Assembly (NCBI RefSeq): GCF_014302995.1
Contig: NZ_CP060295.1
Location: 2,905,501-2,969,500 of the forward strand
DNA: 64,000 nt
Source of the DNA: Variovorax sp. PAMC26660
GTDB taxonomy: Bacteria; Pseudomonadota; Gammaproteobacteria; Burkholderiales; Burkholderiaceae_C
Reading direction: 5' to 3'
Positions within the stretch are counted from its first letter, which is position 1. Every line of letters begins with the position of its first letter. The position numbers and the translations under genes were made by a program. Shown here in pieces: positions 1 through 7,980 of this stretch. A model generated the notes under the pieces. It was not told the DNA's origin, did no database searches, and worked only from the letters and a program-made list of their open reading frames with translations.

Positions 1-282
1 ATCTCGGCCATCTCGGCGCTGCTCATCACGCCCAAGATTCTCATCACGCCCGACATCGGCCACATCGCGATCCTGGCCTATGCGGCCGCCATCGTCGGTG
101 GTTTCACCAGCCTGCCGGGCGCGGTGGTCGGCGGCTTCATCATCGGCATCGTCGAGAACCTGGTGGGGCTGTTCATTTCGTCCAACGCCATCGTGGTCGC
201 GCCCTTCGTGGCGATCATGGTGGTGCTGCTGGTGCGTCCGCAAGGGCTGCTCGGCGGTAAGCCTCAGGTGAAGAAGGTATGA
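1..282 (+). CDS. livH: Branched-chain amino-acid type ABC transporter permease (LivH family), C-terminal part
   Basis: The reading frame is open from the first base and ends at a TGA that overlaps the next start codon (ATGA), so the N-terminus lies outside the window. The 93 visible residues are hydrophobic and end in a short basic tail. They carry the GGFTSLPGAVVGGFIIGIVE stretch typical of the last helices of LivH permeases. LivH pairs with LivM to form the inner-membrane channel for branched-chain amino acids, or in this bacterial group often for aromatic or amide compounds. The substrate cannot be told from sequence. Gene order H-M-G-F supports the call. Confidence 0.9.
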   Translation: MSAISALLITPKILITPDIGHIAILAYAAAIVGGFTSLPGAVVGGFIIGIVENLVGLFISSNAIVVAPFVAIMVVLLVRPQGLLGGKPQVKKV

Positions 283-1262
283 GCGCTTCGACAGTTTCGT
301 CCCCGTGGTGGGACCGCGCGGTGCTGCTCGGCATGGCCGTGGTGCTCGCGGTCCTGCCCTTCACCACCAGCGGCTATGTGCTGTACGTGGTCAACCTGCT
401 GATGGTGTTCTCGGTGCTGGCGCTGGGCATGCACCTGGTCATCGGAGAGACGGGCCAGTTCGCGCTGTCGCACGCGGCCTTCTTCGGCATCGGCATCTAC
501 ACGGCCGGGCTCATCAACAACCAGTGGCAGCCGCCGTTCTTCGTGTCGATCCTCGCGGGCGCCGTGCTGTCGGCCGCGCTCGGCTGGGTCATCGGCCTGC
601 TGGCGCTGCGCATGCGCGACATCTACCTGGCGCTGGCCACCTTCGCCTTCGGCGAGGCGATGCAATGGGTGTTTTTGAACTGGGAGTCGGTGACCAAGGG
701 CTCGAACGGCTTGCAGATGAAGCCGGCCTCGCTCGGCAGTTACCAGCTCATGAACGACCTGCAGGCCTACCCCTTCGTGATCGCCATTGCGGCGCTGATG
801 CTGTGGCTGACCGTGGCGCTGTCGCGCTCGCGGCTGGGCTCGTCATTCCGCGCGGTGCGCGAGAGCGACGTGGCGGCAGTGGCCATGGGCGTGAACACGC
901 GCACGGTGAAGGTCACGGCCTTCGTGCTGTCGGCGGCCTTCGCGGGCGTGGCGGGCGGCATGTACACGTTGTTCACCTCCTTCATCCACCCCGAGAGCCT
1001 GGGCTTCCAGACCACCATCCTGATCCTCACGATGGTGGTGGTGGGCGGCCTCGGTTCGGTGCGCGGCGCGGTGGCCGGTGCCATCGTGTTCGGCCTGGCG
1101 TCGGAGCTGCTGCGGCAGGCACCGTCGTACCAGGAAATCATCTACGGCGGCATCCTCATGCTCTTCATGATGTTCCTGCCCAAGGGCATGGCATCGCTCT
1201 TTACAGCGCGCCGCAAGTCGCAGCGTGCGAGCAGCGTCAACGTTGCGGAGAAGCACGCATGA
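279..1262 (+). CDS. livM: ABC transporter permease, LivM family
   Basis: 327 residues, the usual LivM length. The protein is almost entirely transmembrane helices and contains the EAA-type cytoplasmic loop region near residues 185-215 (AVRESDVAAVAMGVNTRTVK), which contacts the ATPase subunits. The start is fixed by the ATGA overlap with livH, and the end overlaps livG the same way, so translation is coupled. It is the second channel subunit of the transporter. The downstream SDR, FAD and GST genes suggest that the imported compound feeds that catabolic set, but this is inference. Confidence 0.93.
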   Translation: MSASTVSSPWWDRAVLLGMAVVLAVLPFTTSGYVLYVVNLLMVFSVLALGMHLVIGETGQFALSHAAFFGIGIYTAGLINNQWQPPFFVSILAGAVLSAALGWVIGLLALRMRDIYLALATFAFGEAMQWVFLNWESVTKGSNGLQMKPASLGSYQLMNDLQAYPFVIAIAALMLWLTVALSRSRLGSSFRAVRESDVAAVAMGVNTRTVKVTAFVLSAAFAGVAGGMYTLFTSFIHPESLGFQTTILILTMVVVGGLGSVRGAVAGAIVFGLASELLRQAPSYQEIIYGGILMLFMMFLPKGMASLFTARRKSQRASSVNVAEKHA

Positions 1263-2035
1263 GCGCGACCGCATTTCTCGACGTGCGCGACATCAGCGTG
1301 GTGTTCGGCGGCCTCAAGGCGGTGAACGGCCTTTCGTTCCAGGTGGAGCAGGGCCGCATCCATGCGCTCATCGGGCCGAACGGCGCGGGCAAGTCGACCA
1401 CCTTCAACTGCATCTCGCGCTTCTACACGCCCAGCAGCGGCAGCGTGACCTTCGAGGGCCGCGAGCTGACGAGCGTGTCGCCGCACCGCATGGCCTCGCT
1501 CGGCATTGCGCGCACCTTCCAGAACCTGGAGCTGTTCGCCGAACTGTCGGTGCTCGAGAACGTCTTGCTCGGCACGCACTCACGCGGCGCCAGCACGCTG
1601 GGCCGGCTGCTGCGTCGCCCTGACCGCGCCACCGAAGACTTCGCCATGCACCTGCTGGAGCGCGTCGGCCTGGCCGACGAGCGTCATCAACCGGCGCGCG
1701 ACCTCGATTTCGGGCGCCAGAAGCTGCTGGAGCTGGCGCGCGCGCTGGCCATCAAGCCCAAGCTGCTGTTGCTCGACGAGCCCGCGGCCGGCCTGCGCAA
1801 CCGCGAGATCGAAAGCCTCGACCGGCTGCTGAAAGAGCTGGTGGCGCGCGACGGCATCACCGTGCTGCTGGTCGAGCATGTGATGCAACTGGTGATGTCC
1901 ATCTCGGACCGCATCACCGTCATGGCCTTCGGCGAGAAGATCGCGGAAGGCACGCCCGCGGAAATCGGCAGCAATGCGCGCGTGATCGAAGCCTATCTGG
2001 GCAAGGGAAACGGAAAGGGAGCCGCGCATGGCTGA
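1259..2035 (+). CDS. livG: ABC transporter ATP-binding protein, LivG family
   Basis: 258 residues starting at the ATG that overlaps the livM stop codon. Walker A is GPNGAGKS (about residue 40), the Q-loop is in ARTFQNLELF, Walker B is LLLLDEP followed by AAGL, and the H-loop is LLVEHVM. The signature segment reads DLDFGRQKLLELARAL, a departure from the usual LivG form (PYGLQR or SGGQ-like). It still has a Gly and a Gln-like spacing, so the protein is probably active. It powers the LivHM channel together with LivF. A longer upstream frame exists but only runs antiparallel in sense through livM. Confidence 0.93.
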   Translation: MSATAFLDVRDISVVFGGLKAVNGLSFQVEQGRIHALIGPNGAGKSTTFNCISRFYTPSSGSVTFEGRELTSVSPHRMASLGIARTFQNLELFAELSVLENVLLGTHSRGASTLGRLLRRPDRATEDFAMHLLERVGLADERHQPARDLDFGRQKLLELARALAIKPKLLLLDEPAAGLRNREIESLDRLLKELVARDGITVLLVEHVMQLVMSISDRITVMAFGEKIAEGTPAEIGSNARVIEAYLGKGNGKGAAHG

Positions 2036-2747
2036 AGCATTGTTGTCCCTGCGCGCCATCTCGGCCGCCTATGGCCGCATCCAGGCGCTGTGCGACGTGT
2101 CGGTCGATGTGCCCGAAGGCCAGATCGTCGCGCTGCTCGGCAGCAACGGCGCGGGCAAGACCACCACGCTGAACTGCATCTCGAACCTGGTCGACTGCAC
2201 GCACGGTGAAGTGCGCCTCGATGGCGAACGCATCGACCGGCTCGGCTCTGATGCACTTGTCAAGCGCGGCATCGTGCAGGTGCCCGAAGGCCGCCAGGTG
2301 TTTCGCGACATGAGCGTGCGCGAGAACCTCGACCTGGGCGCGTACTTGCGGCGCGACCGTGCGGGCATTCGCAACGACCTGGAGTCGGTCTACACGATGT
2401 TCCCGCGCCTGAAGGAGCGCCAGCACCAGATGGCGGCCACGCTGTCGGGTGGCGAGCAGCAGATGCTGGCCATCGGCCGCGCAGTGATGGCGCGCCCGCG
2501 CGTGATGCTGTTCGACGAGCCGTCGATGGGCCTGTCGCCGCTGCTGGTGGAGCAGATGTTCGAGATCATCGAGCGGCTGCACCGCGAACAGAAGATCACC
2601 ATCTTGCTGGTCGAGCAGAACGTGCAGCTTGCGCTGGCGGTTTCCAGCTACGGCTACATCCTGGAGAACGGCGAGATCTCTTTGCACGGCCCTGCCGCGC
2701 AGCTCGCGAACGACGAAGCGGTGCGCCGCGCCTACCTCGGCGTCTGA
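2028..2747 (+). CDS. livF: ABC transporter ATP-binding protein, LivF family
   Basis: 239 residues, normal for LivF. Walker A is GSNGAGKTT (about residue 38), the signature is LSGGEQQMLAIGRA, Walker B is VMLFDEPSMGLSP and the H-loop is LLVEQNV. The start lies 8 nt inside the end of livG, again suggesting translational coupling. No substrate-binding protein follows; it may precede livH outside the window or be supplied elsewhere. LivF closes the transporter part of this operon. Confidence 0.93.
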   Translation: MAEALLSLRAISAAYGRIQALCDVSVDVPEGQIVALLGSNGAGKTTTLNCISNLVDCTHGEVRLDGERIDRLGSDALVKRGIVQVPEGRQVFRDMSVRENLDLGAYLRRDRAGIRNDLESVYTMFPRLKERQHQMAATLSGGEQQMLAIGRAVMARPRVMLFDEPSMGLSPLLVEQMFEIIERLHREQKITILLVEQNVQLALAVSSYGYILENGEISLHGPAAQLANDEAVRRAYLGV

Positions 2748-2771
2748 CGCCACTTCCCTCAAGGAAAGTTC

Positions 2772-3521
2772 ATGCTCCTCAAAGACAAACTCTCGCTCGT
2801 CACCGGCGCCGCGCGCGGCCTGGGCGAAGCCATCGCGCGCCGCATGGCGGCCGAAGGCGCGCACGTGCTCGTGGTGGACCGCGACCTCGACGTGGCACAG
2901 CAGGTGGCCGCGTCGATCCGCGAAGCCGGTGGCCGTGCCGATGCCGAGAGCGTCGACGTGAGCGATGCGGCAGCGGTCGACGCACTTGCGGTGCGCGTTG
3001 CGGCGTCGCATGGCGACATCGACGTGCTGGTCAACAACGCGGGCATCTCGGTGCGCTCGAAGTTCGACGAGCCCGGTGCGCGCGAAGCCTGGGACCGCGT
3101 GATGTCGGTCAACCTGCAGGGCGTGTTCAACGTCACGCAGTCCTTCGTGCCGGCGCTCAAGCGCTCGAAGGGCAACATCGTCAACCTGTCGTCCATCGTG
3201 GCCTTCGGCGCGGGCATCTCGTCGGCCGGCTATGTGGTGGCCAAGGGCGGCGTGCGTTCGCTCACGCAAGTGCTGGCACGCGACCTCGCGCCGTACGGCG
3301 TGCGCGTGAACGCGGTGGCGCCGGGCCTGATGGTCACCGACATGACGGCCGGCCAGCGCGAGGCCGAACACGGCACCGACTGGTACATGAGCCGCGTGCC
3401 CATCAAGCGCCACGGCGAGGCCGACGAGATCGCCGGGCCGGTCGTCTTTCTTGCGTCGTCGATGGCCAGCTACGTCAATGGCGTGGTGCTGCCGGTCGAT
3501 GGCGGCTACCTGGCGGTCTGA
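2772..3521 (+). CDS. Short-chain dehydrogenase/reductase (SDR), classical type
   Basis: 249 residues with the classical SDR signature: the TGAARGLGEA nucleotide-binding loop near residues 12-21, NNAG (VLVNNAGIS), catalytic Ser in VNLSSIVAFG, and the YxxxK motif YVVAK, ending with FLASSMASYVNGVVLPVDGG. An acidic residue after beta-2 (VVDRD) suggests NAD preference. It starts 24 nt after livF behind an AAGGAAAG ribosome-binding site, so it belongs to the transporter operon. The substrate is unknown; it probably oxidises a hydroxyl intermediate of the imported compound. Confidence 0.88.
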   Translation: MLLKDKLSLVTGAARGLGEAIARRMAAEGAHVLVVDRDLDVAQQVAASIREAGGRADAESVDVSDAAAVDALAVRVAASHGDIDVLVNNAGISVRSKFDEPGAREAWDRVMSVNLQGVFNVTQSFVPALKRSKGNIVNLSSIVAFGAGISSAGYVVAKGGVRSLTQVLARDLAPYGVRVNAVAPGLMVTDMTAGQREAEHGTDWYMSRVPIKRHGEADEIAGPVVFLASSMASYVNGVVLPVDGGYLAV

Positions 3522-3545
3522 GCACTGCCGCACATCGGAACAACC

Positions 3546-4289
3546 ATGAACAACAGCAGTACAGAGAAGCCGCTCGTCCTCGTGACAGGCGGCGCCAGCG
3601 GCATGGGCCGCGCCATCGTCGAGCGCATGGCGCGCGACGGGTGGCGCGTGGTCATGGCCGACTTCAACGGCGAATTGGCCGAGCGCGAAACGCAAGTGCT
3701 GCGCGCCGCCGGCCTCGACGTGGAATGCCGCGCCATCGACCTCACCGACGAAGCGGCTGTGCGCGCGATGGTGCAGCAACTGCCGCCGCTCGCCGCGCTG
3801 GTCAACAACGCGGGCATCTTCGACGAGCGGGCTTTCCTGGATGTGACGTCGGCGGACTTCCGCCGCATGTACGAAGTGAACCTGCTGGCCGTGGCCACGC
3901 TCACGCAGGAGGCCGCGCGCAAGATGGCGGACGGCGCGCGCATCGTCAACATCGCATCGCGTGCCTACCTGGGTGCGAAGAACCACGCGCACTACGTGGC
4001 CTCGAAGGCCGCGCTCGTCGGCTACACGCGCGCCAGCGCGATGGAACTCGCACCGCGCGGCATCATGGTCAACGCCATCGCACCGGGGCTGATCGACACG
4101 CCGCTGCTGCGCGCGCTGTCGCCCGAACGCCTGGCCGCGCAGCTTGCGCTTCAGCCCACCGGCGCGGCCGGTCGGCCCGAAGACATCGCGCATGCGGTGG
4201 CCTTCTTCGCATCGCCATCGACCTGCTTCGTCACCGGCCAGGTGTTGTTTGTCGATGGCGGAAAGTCGCTCGGAGGCTCGGGGTCCTGA
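3546..4289 (+). CDS. Short-chain dehydrogenase/reductase (SDR)
   Basis: 247 residues, a second classical SDR directly downstream of the first. Visible motifs are TGGASGMGRA near the N-terminus, VNNAGIF, the Ser in IVNIASRAY, YVASK as the catalytic YxxxK, and the C-terminal GQVLFVDGGKS. It is clearly a different subfamily from the preceding gene, so the two probably act on different intermediates rather than being a recent duplication. Its stop codon overlaps the ATG of the FAD-dependent protein (TGATG), which shows tight operon structure. Confidence 0.87.
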   Translation: MNNSSTEKPLVLVTGGASGMGRAIVERMARDGWRVVMADFNGELAERETQVLRAAGLDVECRAIDLTDEAAVRAMVQQLPPLAALVNNAGIFDERAFLDVTSADFRRMYEVNLLAVATLTQEAARKMADGARIVNIASRAYLGAKNHAHYVASKAALVGYTRASAMELAPRGIMVNAIAPGLIDTPLLRALSPERLAAQLALQPTGAAGRPEDIAHAVAFFASPSTCFVTGQVLFVDGGKSLGGSGS

Positions 4290-6010
4290 TGGCGCAGCGA
4301 CAACAGCAAGAAAAGACCGAGTACGACGTCGTCGTCATCGGCAGCGGCGCGGGCGGTCTTTCCGCCGCGCTCACCGCGAAGCTCGAAGGCCTCGACGTGC
4401 TCGTGGTCGAGAAGACCGACCGCATCGGCGGATCGACCGCCATCTCGGGCGGCGCCGTGTGGGTGCCGCTCAACGACCAGGCCGAGGCGGCCGGTCACCC
4501 GGACACGCGCGGCAAGGCCTGGACCTACCTGCAGAACACCGTGGGCGCGGCCGGCGACGAAGAGCTGCGCCACGCATTCCTCGATGCAGGCCCGCTCGCA
4601 TTGCGCTATCTGCGCGAACGCACCGACGTGCAACTGGCCGCGCGCACCTATTCGCCCGACTACTACCCCGACCGCGAAGGCGCCGCGATGGGCGGCCGTT
4701 CGCTCGACCCCATCGAGTTCGATGGCCGGCTGCTCGGCTCGCACTTTAAGACGCTGCGTGATCCGCTGCCCGAGTTCTGCGTGCTCGGCGGGATGATGGT
4801 CAACATGACCGACGTGAAGCACCTGCTTGCGGTCTGGCGTTCATTCGCGTCGTGGAAGCACGGTGTGAAGATGGTGCTGCGCTACTTCGGCGACCGTCTG
4901 AGCGGCCACCACCGTGGCACGCGGCTGCTGCTGGGCAATGCGCTCGCGGCGCGGCTCTTTCACAGCGTGCTGAAGAAGGGCATTCCGTTCTGGCTCGACA
5001 CGCCGGCACTGGGGCTGGAGAAGGACGCCACGGGCGTGGTCACCGGCGTGCGCCTGCGCCGCGATGGCAAGGAACTGACCGTGCACGCACGGCGCGGCGT
5101 GGTCATCGCCACCGGTGGCTTCCCGTGGAACGCGGCCATGCGTGGCCAGCACTATCCGGCACCCACGGGGCCGTATTCGATGTCGCCGCAAGACAATGCC
5201 GGCGAAGGCATCGCGATGGCGCAGCAGGCCGGTGGTGTGCTCGGCACGGGCCACACGGGGCCGGCGCTGTGGGCGCCCGTCTCGTTGCTCACGCGGCCCG
5301 ACGGCAGCGTGCTGCGCTACCCGCACCTCGTGTGGGACCGCGCCAAGCCAGGGCTGATTGCGGTCGATGCGCGCGGTGAGCGCTTCGTCAACGAGTCGAC
5401 CTCGTACCACGAGTTCGTGCGCGGCATGTACCGCGCCAACGCGAAGGCCACGAGCATTCCCGCCGTGCTGGTGTGCGACAGCGCGTTCATGGAGAAGTGG
5501 GGCCTGGGCCTCGCATTGCCCGGCGGCCGCTCGCGCGAGCATCTGGTGCGCGCCGGTTATCTCTATCGCGCCGACACGCTCGAAGCACTTGCACAGCAGG
5601 CCGGCGTGGACCCGGCCGGCCTGGCGCGCACGGTCGCGAAGTTCAACCCGCTCGCCGCACAAGGCCAGGACCCGGTGTTCGGCAAGGGCAGCGACGCCTA
5701 CAACCGCTACCTCGGCGATCCGGACCATCAACCCAATGCCTGCCTTGCGCCGGTGAAGCAGGCGCCGTTCTATGCCGTGAAGGTGTACCCCGGCGACATC
5801 GGCACCGCACTCGGTATTCGCGCCGACGCGAATGCCCGCGCACTCGATGCGCAGGGCATGCCCATCGCCGGCCTGTACGTGGCCGGCAACGACATGCACT
5901 CGGTCATGGGCGGCGAGTACCCGGCGCCGGGCATCACGCTCGGCCCTGCGCTAACCTTCGGCTGGGTGGCCGGCATGCACCTGGCCCACGGTTCTGCAGA
6001 ACACGCCTGA
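4289..6010 (+). CDS. FAD-dependent oxidoreductase, fumarate reductase/3-ketosteroid-dehydrogenase-like
   Basis: 573 residues. The N-terminal dinucleotide-binding motif is VVIGSGAGGLSAALTAKLEG followed by VVEKTDRIGGSTAISGG, typical of the fumarate reductase/KstD flavoprotein family. The C-terminal YPAPGITLGPALTFG closes the FAD site. A longer in-frame ORF extends upstream through the SDR, but the ATG overlapping the SDR stop is the natural start. Members dehydrogenate ring or aliphatic ketones (1,2-desaturation) or reduce alkenes. With two SDRs and a GST in the same operon, a route for a cyclic or aromatic-derived ketone is plausible but unproven. Confidence 0.85.
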   Translation: MAQRQQQEKTEYDVVVIGSGAGGLSAALTAKLEGLDVLVVEKTDRIGGSTAISGGAVWVPLNDQAEAAGHPDTRGKAWTYLQNTVGAAGDEELRHAFLDAGPLALRYLRERTDVQLAARTYSPDYYPDREGAAMGGRSLDPIEFDGRLLGSHFKTLRDPLPEFCVLGGMMVNMTDVKHLLAVWRSFASWKHGVKMVLRYFGDRLSGHHRGTRLLLGNALAARLFHSVLKKGIPFWLDTPALGLEKDATGVVTGVRLRRDGKELTVHARRGVVIATGGFPWNAAMRGQHYPAPTGPYSMSPQDNAGEGIAMAQQAGGVLGTGHTGPALWAPVSLLTRPDGSVLRYPHLVWDRAKPGLIAVDARGERFVNESTSYHEFVRGMYRANAKATSIPAVLVCDSAFMEKWGLGLALPGGRSREHLVRAGYLYRADTLEALAQQAGVDPAGLARTVAKFNPLAAQGQDPVFGKGSDAYNRYLGDPDHQPNACLAPVKQAPFYAVKVYPGDIGTALGIRADANARALDAQGMPIAGLYVAGNDMHSVMGGEYPAPGITLGPALTFGWVAGMHLAHGSAEHA

Positions 6011-6032
6011 CGACAAACATCACTTCACCATC

Positions 6033-6641
6033 ATGCAAATCTTTTTCTCTCCCGCTTCCCCCTTCGTGCGCAAGTGCATGGTCGTGGCGCATGAACTCGG
6101 CATGGCCGACCGCATCGAGAAGCTGCCCAGTGCGGCCGGCCCGGTGAAGCGCGACAGCACCATCATTCCGAAGAACCCGCTCGGCCAGGTGCCGACCTTC
6201 CTCACCGACGACGGGCAGGTGCTGTTCGACAGCCGTGTGATCTGCGAGTACCTGAACGCCACGCAGTCGGGCAAGCTGTTCCCGGCCGAAGGCGCGGACC
6301 GTTGGGCGCGTCTGACCGAGCTGTCGCTGGCCGACGGCATGACGGGCGCCGCATTGCTTGCGCGCTACGAGAACGTGCTGCGCCCCGAGCCGCTGCGCTG
6401 GACCGAATGGACCGATGGCCAGCTCGCGAAGGTGCGCACCGGTCTCGAATGGCTCGAAATCGCGGCGCCTTCGTTTGGTGATCGTGTCGACATCGGCACC
6501 ATCGCTTTCGCCTGCGCGCTGGGCTACATGGACTTCCGTTTTCCCACTGTCGATTGGCGTGCCGAGGCGCCTAACAGCGCGAAGTGGTTCGACGTGTTCA
6601 ACCAGCGGGCGTCGATGCAGGCGACTTTGCCTACTGTCTGA
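6033..6641 (+). CDS. Glutathione S-transferase family protein
   Basis: 202 residues. The N-terminal thioredoxin-like half has SPASPFVRK in the glutathione-activation position (Ser type) and NPLGQVPTFLTDDG plus FDSRVICEYL for glutathione binding. The second half is the all-alpha domain. It starts 22 nt after the flavoprotein gene and is the last gene of the operon before a structured intergenic repeat. GSTs in catabolic operons often open rings, isomerise or detoxify electrophilic intermediates; the specific role here is unknown. Confidence 0.87.
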   Translation: MQIFFSPASPFVRKCMVVAHELGMADRIEKLPSAAGPVKRDSTIIPKNPLGQVPTFLTDDGQVLFDSRVICEYLNATQSGKLFPAEGADRWARLTELSLADGMTGAALLARYENVLRPEPLRWTEWTDGQLAKVRTGLEWLEIAAPSFGDRVDIGTIAFACALGYMDFRFPTVDWRAEAPNSAKWFDVFNQRASMQATLPTV

Positions 6642-6670
6642 GCTTTTTGGGGTTTCTAGGCGCTGCTGTT

Positions 6671-6922
6671 GTTCAGGGCGTCGCTCACGCCGACACGGTG
6701 CTCTTTTTCGCGAATGTCCCCCGCTTCGCTCCTCCTTTATTTCGCGAAAAAGAGCCCCGTATCGGCGCGAGCGTTGGACAGAGCGGTCGTTGATCGGCTT
6801 CACACCGGCAGCGTGTCCATGTGCGAATGACGCCGGGTGCTCCCCGCAGCGAAATAAAGGAGGAGCGAAGCGGGGGACATTCGCACAGGGGAGCACCCGG
6901 TGTCATTCGCACGCACCCCGAA
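6671..6922. repeat. Structured intergenic repeat, copy 1 of 3
   Basis: The element has two hairpins. Hairpin 1 is at 6695-6760 (about 20-bp arms, loop containing CTCCTCCTTTAT). Hairpin 2 is at 6821-6912 (about 25-bp arms, loop containing ATAAAGGAGGAG). The two loop regions are reverse complements over more than 30 nt. Near-identical copies lie at 15101-15349 and 29250-29500. No tract of T follows either hairpin, so a simple terminator role is not obvious. It sits between the GST gene and the next SDR. Short ORFs inside it are fortuitous. Confidence 0.85.
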
Positions 6923-6996
6923 CACAAACCTCCGCCTGGCAGCAGAACAGAATCCTTGGCTAAATGCAGGTCTTGCATGAACCAAGGAACCTTCGC

Positions 6997-7710
6997 ATGT
7001 CTTCTGAAGCACAGAAAAAAGTAGCCATCGTCACCGCCGGTGGCAGCGGCATGGGCGCCGCCGCCGCCCGCAAACTGGCGGACGACGGTTTTCGCGTCGC
7101 CATTCTTTCGTCGTCGGGCAAGGGCGAGGCACTCGCCGCCGAACTGGGCGGCATCGGCGTGACCGGCTCGAACCAGTCGAACGACGACGTGAAGCGGCTC
7201 GTGGACCGCGTCGCCAACGAATGGGGCCGCGTCGATGTTCTGGTCAACAGCGCAGGCCACGGCCCTCGCGCGCCCATCCTCGAGATCACCGACGAAGATT
7301 GGCATCGCGGCATGGACGTCTACCTGCTGAGCGCCCTGCGCCCCAGCCGGCTTGTGGCGCCGCTGATGGTGGCGCAGGGCGGCGGGACCATCATCAACAT
7401 CTCCACCTTCGCTGCTTTCGAGCCCGACCCGGTGTTTCCGACTTCGGGCGTGTTCCGTGCTGGCCTTGCAGCCTTCACCAAGTTGTTCGCCGACAAGTAC
7501 GCCGCGCAGAACGTGCGCATGAACAACGTGCTGCCCGGCTTCATCGACAGCCTGCCCGAGAAGGCCGAGTTCCGTTCGCGCATTCCGATGGGCCGCTACG
7601 GCAAGAGCAGCGAGATCGCGGCCGTCATCGGCTTTCTGGCGTCGGAAGGCGCGGGCTACATCACCGGGCAGAACCTGCGCGTGGACGGCGGGATCACACG
7701 CTCGGTGTGA
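6997..7710 (+). CDS. Short-chain dehydrogenase/reductase (SDR)
   Basis: 237 residues from the ATG at 6997, which follows an AAGGAA ribosome-binding site. An earlier in-frame start at 6964 has none and would add an unsupported leader. Motifs: AGGSGMGAAAARKL (cofactor loop), NSAGHG in the place of NNAG, and GQNLRVDGG at the end. In the catalytic region the Ser is in INISTFAAF and the expected Tyr is not obvious: the segment reads TSGVFRAGLAAFTK, so a Phe replaces the usual Tyr of YxxxK. That could mean altered or lost activity. It stands alone after the repeat element. Confidence 0.8.
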   Translation: MSSEAQKKVAIVTAGGSGMGAAAARKLADDGFRVAILSSSGKGEALAAELGGIGVTGSNQSNDDVKRLVDRVANEWGRVDVLVNSAGHGPRAPILEITDEDWHRGMDVYLLSALRPSRLVAPLMVAQGGGTIINISTFAAFEPDPVFPTSGVFRAGLAAFTKLFADKYAAQNVRMNNVLPGFIDSLPEKAEFRSRIPMGRYGKSSEIAAVIGFLASEGAGYITGQNLRVDGGITRSV

Positions 7711-7980
7711 GCCGGGAAGCTGCGGCTGGAGGGCGCCGGCAGGCCGCTCTCTACAATCGCGGCCATGTGTTCGAGGATGCCCCGCTTTCCCATTCGTCGC
7801 CGGCAGTCTGGCTGCTCGCGACCGACGCCTCCTTGACGGCAGTGCAGTGACGCGCGGCGGCCCCGGCCGCCGCGACACCCAGGGAGGGAGCCACAAGCCG
7901 ACGGCCCTTCCTTCCCGCTTTCTGCCCATGTCCCGCATCGCCTTGCCGGCGGATGCGGGCTGCTTTCCTTTTTTCCCTTC
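7711..7980. other. Intergenic stretch before the SulP permease gene
   Basis: About 270 bases without a credible gene. The only structure I see is a GC-rich perfect hairpin at 7853-7874 (8-bp arms, 6-nt loop). It has no following T tract, so it could be a weak terminator for the SDR or nothing. No clear promoter motif was recognised. Confidence 0.4.

Noticed and set aside
1920..4193. A 757-residue minus-strand ORF
   Set aside because: It is antisense to livF and two SDR genes with intact active-site motifs; composition is arginine/histidine-rich without a recognisable fold.
6695..6912. Repeat as a pair of rho-independent terminators
   Set aside because: Neither hairpin is followed by a T tract on either strand, and the loops are far too long and conserved for a simple terminator.
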